Part shown: positions 1 through 10,972 of the stretch, piece after piece
Layout of the letters: each line of letters starts with the position of its first letter
How positions within the stretch are numbered: the stretch's first letter is position 1
NCBI GenBank assembly: GCA_022592445.1
Contig: JABYQR010000319.1
Span: 1 to 51,362 of the forward strand
Length of the DNA stretch: 51,362 bases
Source of the DNA: Cytidiella melzeri
Taxonomy: Eukaryota > Basidiomycota > Agaricomycetes > Polyporales > Irpicaceae
Reading direction: 5' to 3'
Translations under genes and position numbers: made by a program
The notes under the pieces: model-generated
The model's input: the letters and a program-made list of their open reading frames with translations, nothing else
Told to the model about the DNA's origin: nothing
The model's database searches: none

Positions 1-349
1 GTGTTATGGAAAACCGCTATCCTAGTTCAGCGTAGATGGGCACAGCCTCATTGGAGAGAAACGCATCTCCATCTGCCGAACGAGGTGCACTTGACTTGAT
101 TGTCACCGTGGCAGTGTTTGTGAGCAGCGTCTCGCCGTGAATTCACACAAGTAGGGAGTTCAAGCCCGTCAAGGCTACAATGGAACTTACGAGCAGGTGG
201 CGCGTCTACTAACGTGCCATGCAGCTGAAGGCTTTCCCATGCGGTGCTCTCTTTGCGGTGCTCTCTTGTAGATGGCGTATAAAGCCCCTCGCAGCTCTAC
301 ATCAACCCACTACTTCGCACGTCTTCCGACCACCGCTGTTCGTCACGCT
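1..349. other. no gene recognised (window edge)
   Basis: No reading frame or RNA gene is supported here. A short direct repeat of gcggtgctctctt lies near 241-268. The stretch is probably the 5' flank of the DUF6533 gene that follows, whose candidate start codons are at 272 and 350. Confidence 0.4.
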
Positions 350-2148
350 ATGAAAACCATATCCATTTGTGATTTGCTGGAATCACAAGAGATCATCAAG
401 GTACGCTTTTGTCTCTTCTTTAGTCACAGATGCTCATGTTCCACAGGATGTGCAAGGTAAACAACTCAACCAAGTTCTGGCTCTGCCTTTGTGTAGCTTA
501 CCATCGGAAACAGTTGTTGGTTTCACCCTCTTAGTGAGCTCGCAGTCGCTTGTTACATGCCCTGTGTGGCTGACAACTATCCTTCATTCCGCGTAGGTCT
601 TCGATTGGCTGCTCAGTATCGGCGATGAGGTGAGCAACAAACTGCTAACCCGTGGTAGTATATACGACTAACTACGGCCGCGGGTGCGACCACATAGAGT
701 ACGCTGGTCTGGGAATCGCCGAACTCTTTCATAAAGTGTCTGTACCTATGGACGCGCTATTCACCTATCGCGGACGCCTCGCTGAGCTTTCTATGTGAGT
801 GACTGATGGTACCTAATACAATCCTTATATTCAAAGTTGGTTCCTGCCCCTCCCAGCGCATTTTGGACACCCCATCTCTCCGCAGGTTGATACGCACAGC
901 TCCAGACATTGATTTCTAACCCACATGGTTTTGATTTGTAGGAATGTCGAGTTGTCAATGGTGTCAATACGTGTAAGCGCATAATCATGCTGTGGACGCA
1001 GTATCGTAGCTCAAATGGTTCGCAGTTCTACTCAGCGCTGGTATCTACACAAGCGAACGTAAGTGCTGTGCCTTCATACCTCTGGTAACAGCCTGACCAG
1101 ATGGCTCTGGATAGTCGTTCTCCTTTGGAGGACATTCGCAATTTGGAAAGGCTCAAATCGGGTAAAATATGGCTTAGGAAGCTTGTGGCTGGTGAGTGCT
1201 ACGTGTACGCCACATTGTGCCAATGCCGCGCTCATGCATTTCACGAGCAGTTGATGATTCCGTTTGACTTTTACTTCCTCGCGAGCTATGTCTCATCTGC
1301 TGTTTGTGAGTTGGTATAGGCCCTTCTCGCAATGCTACTTACTTACGCGGAACTGGACATAAGATGCTCCTCAGCCATTACCTTGGGTGGTCGGATGCAA
1401 TCTGGTGAATGGCAGTTCGATAATCTTGGGCACCTTTGTATCCTTGACCATTCTGGAGTTGAGTAAGTGGTCGGCTTTTAGCATCAGCCTACTCAGCTGA
1501 CTTACTGGTAACAGTCATCGTAACGCTTACTATATGGAAGGGTATACAGGACGGTGAGTAACAGTAATACTCTGTTTTGAACATGATTAGACGTTGAATG
1601 TTATTTTCAGTGCGTGTTATGAGACATACTCGCTTGATCACAGTGCTGTATAGGGACGGTAAGTCACACGCACCCTCATACCACCCTTAAGCATGACATC
1701 TGATGTTACTCAGGGGTTTTGTTCTTTATCTGTTTGCTAGGTATAGACTCTCATTCCTCGCATTTGAGCTATACGCTTTTGACTGACGTCTCCTCGCGGT
1801 GTCAGTGCTTTCTGTGTCCTGCATTCTAGCTCCCTTGCTTGGCCCGGTGAGTTGTTTGTTCCTAGCCATGGATTTGGCTCACAACGCATATAGCCCATAT
1901 ATGCGCTCTTGCTGCCAAGGTAAGCTGCTGTTTCAGTGCCCGTGACTTCCTCCATTACTGACCGCGGTAATCGTTTTAGCCTCCTACGCGTCATGCACAG
2001 CACCCTTTGCTGCCGCGTTATCCTTCACATTCGCCAAGCCGCCGCAGCCCAAACAAGTACTACGCCAACTCTAGACACCGTAGGAAGAGTGCAGTTTGGT
2101 ACGATTCGCTTTGCATCACCTGCGCAGGCTTCTGCACCTGTGGTGTGA
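350..2148 (+). CDS. DUF6533-family multi-pass membrane protein, many short exons
   Basis: Exon-sized pieces in order match the layout of the basidiomycete DUF6533 membrane proteins, whose function is unknown. A candidate start exon is 350-400. The frame at about 511-531 gives VVGFTLL and joins in phase to 597-629 (VFDWLLSIGDE) and 698-794 (VWESPNSFIKCLYLWTRY). Later pieces are GIYTSE (about 1036-1056), LLWRTFAIWKGSNRVK (from about 1120), LITVLYRDG split by an intron after 1659, GVLFFICLLGID, and a last piece with RVMHSTLCCRVILHIRQ ending at 2148. Family members typically show D-LLT-DE, LYLLNRY, GI-ISE, LRTWALW and LYRDG at these places, so family assignment is fairly secure. Two joints did not close in phase by hand: after 794, and between the GIYTSE and LLWRTF exons. 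The gene may be slightly decayed or use splice sites I missed. An earlier in-frame ATG lies at 272. Boundaries are approximate. Confidence 0.6.
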
Positions 2149-2541
2149 GCGAGACTTGCTGCGCGTGATGAAGCTGCATCTACAGTGCTGACCACGCATC
2201 GCTGGAATGACGGGGTACGACGCTAGCGACTCTGATTATTATATCTTAACACGTACAGTCGCAGGAGCGGGATGATAAATGCGTTGTTAATCCGCTGAAC
2301 TCATTTCAACCAATGTGGTGGAAAACATGTACATGTTTAGGTCCTCCGAATACTATGTACTCTCCAATACTGTAACACGCGCGTCTAATTCGAATATTGC
2401 CGCCACGCCTTATGGGCCTCACTGGCATCTCTCCACGAACACGACTTTTGACAGCAAGCTCGGCTGTCCTTTATGCTCACCTCCCATAACATCTATCCTG
2501 CTGGCTGCTTATTCTGCTCTCGATAGCCGGGTTCAACGAGA
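2149..2541. other. intergenic, promoter side of the ERD1-like gene
   Basis: No supported gene. Short open frames here lack family resemblance and run into the ERD1-like start. Probably the 3' flank of the DUF6533 gene plus the promoter of the next one. Confidence 0.4.
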
Positions 2542-4194
2542 ATGAGCGACAATGTTGGCGAAGAGATCACTTTCGCCGCACTCTTCCCATTGCCGTTTCG
2601 CGTCCTGTTTTTGGGAGGGCTCGGGATACTGGGCTGGGCAACCAACATTCATGGGTTGACTCTACTAGGTATCGACGCCGCAGCCGTGCTAGAGCTTAAC
2701 ACGCACCACCAGAGCCAGCGACTGGTGACTTCTGATCACTCTGGGACAGGCTCTCCGCTGCCGACAGCACGAGCGGGATGGAAGTTCGTGGCGGACCCTT
2801 CAGCGGTGTATGGACCTTTGTACAAACTTTTCGCGCAGTATTCGGTGGTCACCCTCATTGGCTGGCTGCTTTATCGGCACGCGACACATGGAAATGTGGA
2901 ATTAGTGGATGTCTTCAAGTTTGTGCCCGCGGTGACAATGCTTGTGTTGGCGATGGCTTTCGTGGCCCCGTTCAATGTACTAGGGAAGAGGGAGAGGGAT
3001 CATTTCATCCAGTGCGTGTTGTTGCTTGAAGTACACGAGACTCTTCACGCTGATTGTACTCATGCAGCACCGTGCAGAGATGCCTAGTCTCTCGATCGCG
3101 GATATATTTCTCCGACGTCGTCTTTGCAGATATCTTTACATCATTTGCGAAAGTACTGGGCGATGTGTGGCTGTCTATCTACATGATGTTGCCTGGAGGC
3201 AGTCTGTTGTTCCCCCCAGAACAGGATGGCCTTGTTCGCTGGATCCTTCCCACTTTCATGAGGTCAGACATCATACCTTACCATGTGATTCTAGAGGCGT
3301 AACTTACTCTCACCTCATGATCAGCTTGCCATATGCAGTTCGTTTCCGACAGTGTCTGATTGAATATTTCATGACGAACGAAACCAAGAGACCGTTGCAC
3401 AACGCGATCAAGTACGCAACCGCTTTCCCAGTCATCTACTTATCGGCCGCACAACGTCTTGTGACAACAGATCCAGTGGCAACTCCTAGTAAATACACAA
3501 GCGTGTTATGGTATAGTGAGCACCCTCTGTTCGTATTGTGGTGAGTAACGGTGGCAGCAAGCTAGAACCTAGCTCACCCTTACTACTCCTCAGGCTATTG
3601 GCAGCCGCCGTGAACTCTCTGTACTCATTTTGGTGGGATGTGACTTACGATTGGGGCTTTGATCTACTTCGCGCCAAGGAGAAAGTAGCGAGCAGAACTC
3701 GCACAAACTCCCCGCCACGACCGCTTATGCTACCACGTCTACACTCACGCTCGGCGTTGCTGGCGCAAGAGGACATGGCACAGGAACCGCCTGTGGACGA
3801 CGAGGGTTGTCCGGAGGAACCCATGGTCAAAGAGAGACAATATCCCTTTGGACTCCGCCCAACACTGTTACTACCCTTACCCGTATACCCATTCGCCATC
3901 GTAGTTGACCTCATCCTCCGACTCACGTGGTCCGCGAAACTGTCGAGCCATCTTCATTCCCACATTGAAGGCGACCGCGCCATCTTCTTGGTCGAGTTCG
4001 CGGAGATGCTCAGACGCTGGATGTGGGTATTCCTACGTGTTGAGTGGGAGCTTGTCAGGGAACGCGCGGTGCGCGCGAATCTGCCACCTGGGACGCGGAT
4101 GAGGAGAAAGGCACCAGACGCGAGTATTGAGAACGAATACGAGATGCTTGGAGGACGGACTTCTCCCGATAGAGATAGGAGTGCGGAGGACTGA
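2542..4194 (+). CDS. ERD1: ERD1-like protein with EXS domain (Golgi/ER protein retention)
   Basis: Four exons, 2542-3011, 3068-3262, 3325-3540 and 3594-4194, close in phase to give 493 residues. The start ATG at 2542 opens a hydrophobic N-terminus (ALFPLPFRVLFLGGLGILGW), followed by several membrane segments. The EXS signature lies in exons 2-4: VFADIFTSFAKVLGDVW, then LPYAVRFRQCLIEY, then NAIKYATAFPVIYLSAAQR, then VNSLYSFWWDVTYDWGFDL. This order is that of yeast Erd1 and the C-terminal half of SYG1/XPR1. No SPX domain precedes it, and the length is nearer Erd1, so a phosphate exporter is less likely. Erd1 proteins act in the Golgi membrane in retention and recycling of lumenal proteins and glycosyltransferases, and have been linked to phosphate recycling. 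The C-terminus continues past the last membrane segment with a charged tail. No regulatory site was identified. Confidence 0.85.
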
Positions 4195-5273
4195 GACGGA
4201 AGTAGTTTCTTGGAGGAACAAGTTTGTGCTACGATAAGGTTCGATTGGTGTCACTCGAGAACTTTAGGAGTGTAGGTAAGTTTGTTCGATTTTGCTTCTC
4301 GAGCTCGCGTCCGCTGTGCACGAGCTAACTCGCCCCCGTTTATGACAGTGACTTTGGCGTTGTTTGCTGGCTTTCCGCAGCTATACATTAGGCTACGTAG
4401 TAAGCTAGCAAGATCCAATTTCCTCACCTCCTCACTGCGCTAGGCCTATATATCATTTACTCTGAGCACGTCTGCTACCTCTTGACGCCCGGTTTTCTAG
4501 TTGACCATGTTTAGCTACAACCTCAGCGCGGTGCGTCCCGTTCATCAGCGTGTCAGCGCTGCAAGGCTGTTCGTCGAACACGTCTGAAGCCAGGTCTGTT
4601 CCTCCTTGCATACCCAGGAAATGACTTATGCCCCCTTGTTTGCTTTACTGATTAGCGAAATGGCGCAGTACCAATCATTGCAGCGTCTGCAGAGGTGCTC
4701 AAGCGCGGGTCGCGTCAGCAAGGTCTTGGGGGGCGTGTCGACGTTGACGAGACTGTAAGATGTGAGTATTCCGACATGATCTCCCCCTTAATGCCAGAAT
4801 GTAGAACACTGCTTGGTCCAGTTGAACAGGATAATTGAACGCTTTCTATCGGAACGAGCACTCTCTTTCCGTGGCGTTCCGGTGTCGTCGCACTGGAGGA
4901 TCTGCCCTCGGAAGATATCGTGTGTACTGCGACAAACATCATTCTGGCCACATCGGAACTTGCCTCGGAAAGAGTCGCTCCCTATATAAAGAGGCGGGAC
5001 GACGCCCGTGCCGATGCCGTTTTGAACGTCGATCACATGACGGGTCACACGCGCCATTTCATTGGCGGACATTGGCCTCTATTCTAGTTCTGGCTGTCAC
5101 TAAGCAGCTTTGGACGGAAATACCGGAAGGAAGAATGCAGCAGTACGTGCTGAATGATGTTCGTACCGTGCCGGGTGTGGATGATTAACCCACCCTACGC
5201 TGATTGCAGGGAGGTGCTCTCAATTCGATATTTCTCACACGCGTGCGATATGAAGACTTCTCCGTGTCATCCG
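4195..5273. other. no confident gene; weak coding signal at about 4840-5090
   Basis: On the + strand, the frame through about 4854-5096 is open, stop-free and of coding-like composition (pieces EDLPSEDIVCTATN and ERVAPYIKRRDDARADAV), ending in a TAG near 5096. A second open piece lies at about 4657-4754 (AVPIIAASAEVLKRGSRQQ). I could not join them into a gene with a start codon and matching phases, and recognise no domain. It may be a small multi-exon gene or a decayed one. The rest is plain non-coding sequence. Confidence 0.3.
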
Positions 5274-5281
5274 TATATAAA
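5274..5281 (+). promoter_or_regulatory. TATA box of the formate dehydrogenase gene
   Basis: TATATAAA, 97 bp upstream of the FDH start codon measured from the start of the box, is a good TATA match at a usual fungal distance. The sequence after it is pyrimidine-rich (ccaccctttccttgcc), as in many fungal core promoters. Confidence 0.5.
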
Positions 5282-5370
5282 CTGGACCTTTTGGACCAGT
5301 TCCTTCACGACCACCCTTTCCTTGCCTCAACAGACCTTCCCATCGTAGCTTTCAGCAGCCCACGAACACC

Positions 5371-6871
5371 ATGCTCGCAGGTACACGCACCACCGCTCTT
5401 TCAGGTCTTCGCCTTGCCTCTACCTTCCGTCAGCAATCGAGGGGCCTGAAGGTCATTGCCATCCTTTACAAGGGTGGCGAGGCTGCCAAGCAGGAGCCTC
5501 GCTTGCTTGGTACAGTCGAGAACGAGGTGGGTTCGGTCCTGAGTAAACGATATTTAATCGCTAACTAGTCGGTGTATTCAGCTCGGTCTTCGTCCCTGGC
5601 TCGAATCTCAAGGTCATGAATACCTCGTCAGCGACGACAAGGAGGGCCACGAGAGCTTCCTACACAAGAACATCGTCGATGTATGTCCATGTCTGCCGCA
5701 TGAGCGTGACCGTGGATGTTGAATGTTGAACCTCTCGTTTGCAGGCTGACGTTGTGATTACCACTCCCTTCCATCCTGGTTACCTCACTCGCGAACTTTT
5801 GGACAAGGCTCGTATAACGCTTGTTCATGCGTCATGTTCTATCAGCTAACTTCCGAAACAGGCTAAGAATCTGAAAGCCTGTGTCACTGCAGGTGTTGGT
5901 TCCGATCACGTCGACCTTAATGCTGCTGTTGAGAAAGGCGTCGAGGTTCTCGAGGTTACTGGCTCGAATGTCACGTCTGTCGCGGAACACGTTGTCATGA
6001 GCATCCTTCTCCTCGTCAGGAACTTTGTTCCTGCTCACGAGGTAAGTTAAGTGTTTAGCTCGAGAAACGCTGGTTTACTGAGACAATGGTGCGACTTTCA
6101 GATGATCGAGCGTGGTGACTGGCAAGTCTCAGAAGTCGCACGTAACGCTTTCGACTTGGAAGGCAAGGTTATCGGAACGATTGGTGCCGGGCGAATCGGC
6201 TACCGCGTCCTCCAGCGTTTGCTGCCCTTTGGCCCTAAGGAGCTTATTTACTACGATTACGCTGCTCTTCCCCAGGATGCTGCCAAGGCCGTCGGCGCTC
6301 GTCGTGTTGAGGACCTCAAAGACTTTGTATCACAATGTGATGTCGTCACTGTGAATGCTCCTCTTCACGAAGGGACCAGGAACCTCGTCAACGCCGACCT
6401 ATTGAAGCACTTCAAGAAAGGCGCTTGGCTTGGTGAGCTTCAGATTGATCTACCAAAACCTCTCTCGTTGAGCTCAATATTGTTATGATAGTTAACACCG
6501 CTCGTGGCGCCATCTGTAACGCGGAAGATGTTGCCGCTGCGGTGAAGAGCGGACAGTTGAATGGCTACGCTGGTGATGTCTGGAATGTCCAACCGTCTCC
6601 CAAGAACCACCCATGGCGCTATATGAAGAACCCCTTGGGCGGAGGCAACGGTATGGTCCCACATTACTCTGGAACCACCCTCGATGCCCAGAAGCGTTAC
6701 GCCGAGGGGACCAAGCAGATCTTGGACAACTTCTTCCACAACAAGCCCCAGATTCCCGCTAACGTCATCGTAGGCAAGAGTGAGTTGATTTCGTTTCACG
6801 CCTGAAATTCGATGATTGCTGATTTCGATATTTCAGAGGGCTACGAGACAAAGGCCTACGGCCAACGGTAA
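5371..6871 (+). CDS. FDH1: NAD-dependent formate dehydrogenase, mitochondrial-type leader
   Basis: Catalyses formate + NAD+ to CO2 + NADH. Seven exons (5371-5526, 5582-5680, 5745-5807, 5862-6041, 6102-6432, 6492-6779, 6837-6871) close in phase to 383 residues, the usual family size. Visible catalytic features: substrate Asn in [14 protein letters not shown] loop [11 protein letters not shown], the Asp that selects NAD in YYDYAALP, Arg in NTARGAI, Gln in [13 protein letters not shown] and His in [12 protein letters not shown]. Ahead of the catalytic domain (from about residue 27, [11 protein letters not shown]) is a leader rich in Arg, Thr, Ser and Leu with no acid residues ([19 protein letters not shown]), typical of mitochondrial import. 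Wood- and litter-decay basidiomycetes use FDH to remove formate made from oxalate; that role is inferred. Intron 3 (5808-5861) starts with GC instead of GT. An AATAAA overlaps the stop codon at 6871. Confidence 0.95.
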
Positions 6872-8409
6872 ATAAAATTGAACTTCCTTAGGGTGACCTG
6901 CTCTACCCGCCATCGAGACAATTTTACTCTAAAGGAACTGTACCTGCTGTATACTATTATGTGCATAAAATCATACTTACCGATGGCAAACCTTTTGACT
7001 TCGGATCGCCAGCTACCGTGACATCGCATATTCTTGGCAGCTGGGCCTATTTGATCAGTCCGTTCCATAACCAATGCGCCAAGACAACGCATTAGTACTA
7101 AAAGCTGTTCTCAATAAAAAATACTCAATATGGATCGTTGGGACGAATGTAGGTAAATCTATTTGTAAAAAGGCAACGTGGTTGTAATCAATAATATAAT
7201 GGGCAAAAACGCTTACGACGGCCAAGACAACGCGTTGCGCGTGTAAGCGCTGGAGTTGAAAACCGAGAGGAGGTCTTCTCAACAGCACAACTTCGGTAAT
7301 TGGATAAGATAGAAAACAAAACTCCTCCAAAAAAGTAAGGATCAGCAATTAATTATTCTGTACATGTGAGTGATGGAAGCTGTTACCAGTGACAAAATTA
7401 GTTAGAAGCTTAATATTCATATTTCGGACAAGTAAGTCACAAAAGTTGTTGCTGGCACCAAAATTACTCATAAAAGTAACATTTCCTGGCAAATTAGAAA
7501 CAAAATTATACTCATAAAAGTTAGTATTCCAGATGTTGTTAGTCATAAAAGTTGAAGTTGTTGCTAGTAAAAGTTGAAGTTGTTAGATTCTTTATAAAAG
7601 GGGTGATTCAGGCAGGTCAATCATGACAGTAAGCATTCCAGACAAGGTACGATGGGGACTGTTTGCCAGCAACAAAATTATAAGATCACGACGACTATAA
7701 TTCCTCTGACAACGTTCATCCCGACGAAGCCCTTCTAATCGCCGAGCACGCCGGGTCTCAAAACCGAAACGCATTTGTGGCGGGTGAGTTCACCGTATCA
7801 GTATCTGCACCACTGCGCTGATTCGTCCTTCAGGTCGTATTGGAGAACTTGAGCGCAGCGGAATCAAATGTACCTACCAGCACCTCCGGCAACCCCGACT
7901 TTTATCTGTACGACGACGAAGAGCCCTGTCAATTTGGGATATCTGTGCGATGTTGTACATTGTAGATACATTGTGCTTAACCTATGTCGAACACCAGATA
8001 TTTGTTTCAAGACACACGTTATTGTTCGAGCTTCACCGATGATTGAAGACGTGGTCCAGGAACAGATCAATGTTACAGTAAGCTACACAACTAATGCTTG
8101 TCAGTCCCATCTCCCACGTACGCGGCCTAATAGTAAGTCGGACCAACACCTGGGACGTATCTTCCGCCTCCGTACCCCACCGCACCTCTTCGTGCTGCAT
8201 GTTGCGCAGTTAAAGGGATCACAGGTACGCCAGCCTGACAAGAGCAACGTGAGCGACCTCGGCTTTGACGGGCAGTGCAAACGGTGACACCCACCCTGCG
8301 CGCATGTCCGCGCGCGGTCATCTCTTCACTATCGGCTAGCCAGCCGCCGAGTTGTTCTAGATCCCCTATGAACAACGCATCACCGCCAAGGAGGCGAAAA
8401 TATTTAATT
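6872..8409. other. AT-rich intergenic stretch with repeats and a possible gene remnant
   Basis: About 1.5 kb without a supported gene. The first kilobase is AT-rich and holds degenerate short repeats (listed separately). At about 7690-7790 a coding-like frame (DEALLIAEHAGSQNRNAF) ends at a good donor (gtgagt at 7791), and after an acceptor near 7833 two frames stay open for more than 100 bases (GRIGELERSG in one, SGNPDFYLYDDEEPCQF in the other). I found no start, end or family, so this may be a relic or a fast-evolving gene. Confidence 0.3.
7380..7690. repeat. degenerate direct repeats of about 42 nt and shorter
   Basis: The word caaaatta recurs near 7393, 7459, 7501 and 7672. From 7459 and 7501 it starts two units of about 42 nt that both continue with actcataaaag. 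A third partial copy (agtcataaaagttgaagttg) begins at 7541 and is followed at once by a tandem near-copy from about 7566. Copies are imperfect, so this is an old minisatellite-like array. No function is evident. Confidence 0.45.
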
Positions 8410-9235
8410 TCAGCAAGACTTGTCGTAGCAGGTTAACTCTGTTAAAGTCAATTTTTTGCACGTACCCGCTATCCGCTGATTTATCGGCGGTCTTTGTGCG
8501 TCATAGTAGTTTGCAGCAGACCCACCAGGGTATGTAGGAGGGTAATTGTAACCTGAGCCGTCGTATTCTGCTGAATGATGATATCGGCGGTTGTAGTTTT
8601 CGTCATAACGGGCGTCATCACGGTAGCGTCCGTCGTACCCAGTGCTATATCTAGCACGGTGCTTGTATCCCGTGTCGTATTCTCCGTACCTCCTATCGTA
8701 ACGCGTTCCGTAGCGGTCTGCGTAAGGATCGTATGCTGAGGTGTACCCACTATACGTGCCAACCATCCCCGCCATGGGAGGCGCAGAGAATGGTCTATAA
8801 ATTGTCCCGGCAACCATTGCGGGCGCGGGTGTCACTGCTTGGACAGCAGTCGGGGGATACGCGACAGGCTGGGGCGCAAGGGTGGTGGTAGGCATGAAAG
8901 GTGTAGTCGAGGGTAGGTACGAAGTGGTAGTGACGGGTGTCGCGACCATCGTGTTTGCAACTGGATACTGCACGCCTGTATCTGGTCCGGTCACGTACGT
9001 CTGACCGGGATACGCTCCGGTACCTACGGAAATGGTTCGGTGAGAGTTTTATTGACTGGCAACCAAAAGCTGCACTCACCGTACGAGACTGCTGAGTGGC
9101 GCCTGGAACGGTGTCTGTGTGGAATGATGATTTCTGTGGGCATGATGATAAGTAGTTGAGGGTATACACTGCGTCCGTTGGCACGGATGGTATATAAGCT
9201 TGTGCTGTTGCGCTTGGCGGTGCCACCATAGTCAT
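8410..9235 (-). CDS. low-complexity Tyr/Arg-rich protein of unknown function
   Basis: Two exons, 9235-9085 and 9023-8410, joined through a 61-nt intron, give 254 residues from the ATG at 9235. The stronger donor gtgagt at 9079 leads to a stop after the acceptor, so the donor gtacgg at 9084 was chosen because it keeps the frame open. The N-terminal half is Thr/Pro/Ala-rich (TTTLAPQPVAYPPTAVQAV). The C-terminal half is packed with Tyr and Arg (DRYGTRYDRRYGEYDTGY, then DENYNRRYHHSAEYDG). No folded domain, signal peptide or membrane segment is seen. Such composition is typical of disordered, condensation-prone proteins, but that is inference. The 3' end is uncertain: a donor gtacgt near 8463 with an acceptor near 8369 would replace the last residues. 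Confidence 0.5.
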
Positions 9236-9588
9236 CAGAAAGCGGAGCGAGCTGCTCCTCGCGTTAGGCGCGCTCCCCAACTCGAGTCAAGGCATGGCGG
9301 GAACAGTCAAAGGCTCCCTCCACCGAGAGCTCCAGTGTTCAGCACGGCAGGAAAGGCGTTTGCATTCGGCAGTCGTGTGTGATTGATTATGAGAAGACGA
9401 CAGAGTACAGCCCAGCACGTACGCATATATGGAAAAGCGCCCAAAATAAAGCATAAGACATACAGCTGATGATAGAGCAGGTAGAAATAGTGTGCCGCCC
9501 GTCACGCAGATGGTATCTGCGAAAAGGCAGACGGGCTGGCCGTTGGCATTGTGAGCACAGTAGACGTGATGTCAGGGGAACCGGACAC

Positions 9589-10506
9589 TCACGAGATACT
9601 CGTCGGCAAAGCATCAATGCAGGTCCGGATAGCAAGCAGGGTATGCATCCGGTCGTACAAAACGCGCGAACAAGTCGTGCACTTCGCTTCCCAACAACTC
9701 TTCGCCTGTGGCCACTCTGTCAGGGTATCCTCACAGATCGTGTCGCCCAATGGGCGAACGTCCATCTCCATGATCATGGCGTGCTTGAGCTCGCGCCAGG
9801 TGTGATAATCGACCGGTGACGCGCAATGCGAACAAGACGAAGGCCCAGTGTCGCTCACGAACGGAGGCTCGTTCAGGCGCTCCTTCAGTAAATCGCGTCT
9901 TCCTCGGTGGAGGTCGATGAGGCTGAGTAGAGGGAGAGCGTCCAGTTTTCGGAGGACTGGACGATTGGACTCGTGGAGGATGTTGAGAGTGAGGGTCTGC
10001 CTGGCGGCATGTTGCGCGATGTCTACCCACCCGTACCTGCACGATATAACGAAGAGCCGGAGGGGGTCTTCGAGCAGCGGAGGTGTCATCACGAGGGCGC
10101 GGACGATAGACAGGGGACCGGGCATGTCGTACTTCTCGGCGGCGTAGAGGAGAGGCTCGATGACATCGTACGAGTCGAGTTGTGGGATGGTGAGGCCACA
10201 CACACAGCGGAACAAGTTCTCAAGCACGACTGAGTCTTCGTCAAGATACACGGTGACTTGGGGGTGAGAGCCCGGCGTCTCCTGCTCCTTCTGAGGGAGC
10301 GAGAACATCGAGCTGAACCATCCCGACGTCGTCTTGAGAGTGTGTGAGTGGATGTGGAAAAGGATGCCGTCTTTGGATGCCAGCACGGCGTCGGCTTCGG
10401 GTGAGGCGAAAAGTGGGTGGACCTTGGTCACTGGGACGCAGTCTTCTGCTTGCATTTCGGGGACGTGTAAGGCCACAGCTGGGAGAGAAGGGGGTCGCTG
10501 CAACAT
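9589..10506 (-). CDS. BTB/POZ-domain protein
   Basis: An uninterrupted 305-residue frame from the ATG at 10506; an alternative ATG lies at 10455, and the open frame extends upstream to 10854 without resemblance to anything, so the longer form was not chosen. Residues about 25-130 form a BTB/POZ fold typical of the many single-domain basidiomycete copies: DAVLASKDGILFHIHSHTL, then SGWFSSMFSLPQ, then DSVVLENLFRCVCGL and LLYAAEKYDMPGPLSIV. The rest is helical and contains two CxxC-like pairs near the end (SCSHCAS and CTTCSRVLYD), which could bind metal. BTB domains mediate dimerisation and often recruit targets to cullin-3, but most fungal lone-BTB proteins have no assigned role. A TATA-like tatata on the minus strand lies near 10573. 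Confidence 0.8.
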   Translation of the reverse strand: MLQRPPSLPAVALHVPEMQAEDCVPVTKVHPLFASPEADAVLASKDGILFHIHSHTLKTTSGWFSSMFSLPQKEQETPGSHPQVTVYLDEDSVVLENLFRCVCGLTIPQLDSYDVIEPLLYAAEKYDMPGPLSIVRALVMTPPLLEDPLRLFVISCRYGWVDIAQHAARQTLTLNILHESNRPVLRKLDALPLLSLIDLHRGRRDLLKERLNEPPFVSDTGPSSCSHCASPVDYHTWRELKHAMIMEMDVRPLGDTICEDTLTEWPQAKSCWEAKCTTCSRVLYDRMHTLLAIRTCIDALPTSIS

Positions 10507-10972
10507 GAAGTACTGCAGCAAAAACGCGGTTCGCATGCACTTATGGTGCCAATGCGCGCTATTTAGGCCTACATATATAGCGACGGTAGAAGGATGGTGA
10601 AACCCACCTATAGCAATCCCGCTTTCCACTGGGCTATGCCTCGTTACTAGAGGCGGCCCAGTATGGCTGGTGACGAGAACTAGAAGCAGCGAGATAACAA
10701 GAGGAAAAGAACATAGAACTAGGACTATCCCTGAGTCCAAAAGCCGTTTGCAGCAAGTTGTGAGCTGAGACCGTGCGCATGCCTGTCTTTTTCCCGCAGG
10801 CTGGACAAAAGCGCTGGTAGCGCCAAGCCCCTGTTTGTTTACTCGTCTTCCCAATAATTCGCTACTTCTTCAGCAACGTAGAGAAGTTTGCCATATTGAG
10901 TGCAGAGCATGAGAGCAGCAGTGAGTGTGGACAGTGAAAGAGCGCGCTCGTAGAAGCATTTTCTGCGGTAAA
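10507..10972. other. intergenic, 5' flank of the BTB gene
   Basis: The minus-strand frame of the BTB gene stays open here, but no ATG upstream of 10536 fits a fungal start context and the translated sequence resembles no protein. Treated as promoter and non-coding sequence. Confidence 0.35.

Noticed and set aside
4500..4600. Possible Zn2Cys6 fragment (CQRCKAVRRTR)
   Set aside because: Only one Cys pair is present and no further Cys spacing fits the six-Cys cluster; no continuing exon was found.
5808..5820. Use of GT at 5812 as the FDH intron 3 donor
   Set aside because: It would give a stop codon right after the junction and lose the conserved DKAKNLK sequence.
9469..10233. Several plus-strand frames opposite the BTB gene
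   Set aside because: They are mirror frames of the BTB coding sequence with no recognisable domains.
10455..10854. Longer BTB protein starting at 10854
   Set aside because: The extra 116 codons resemble no protein and cross the likely promoter; the internal ATG at 10506 precedes the BTB domain directly.
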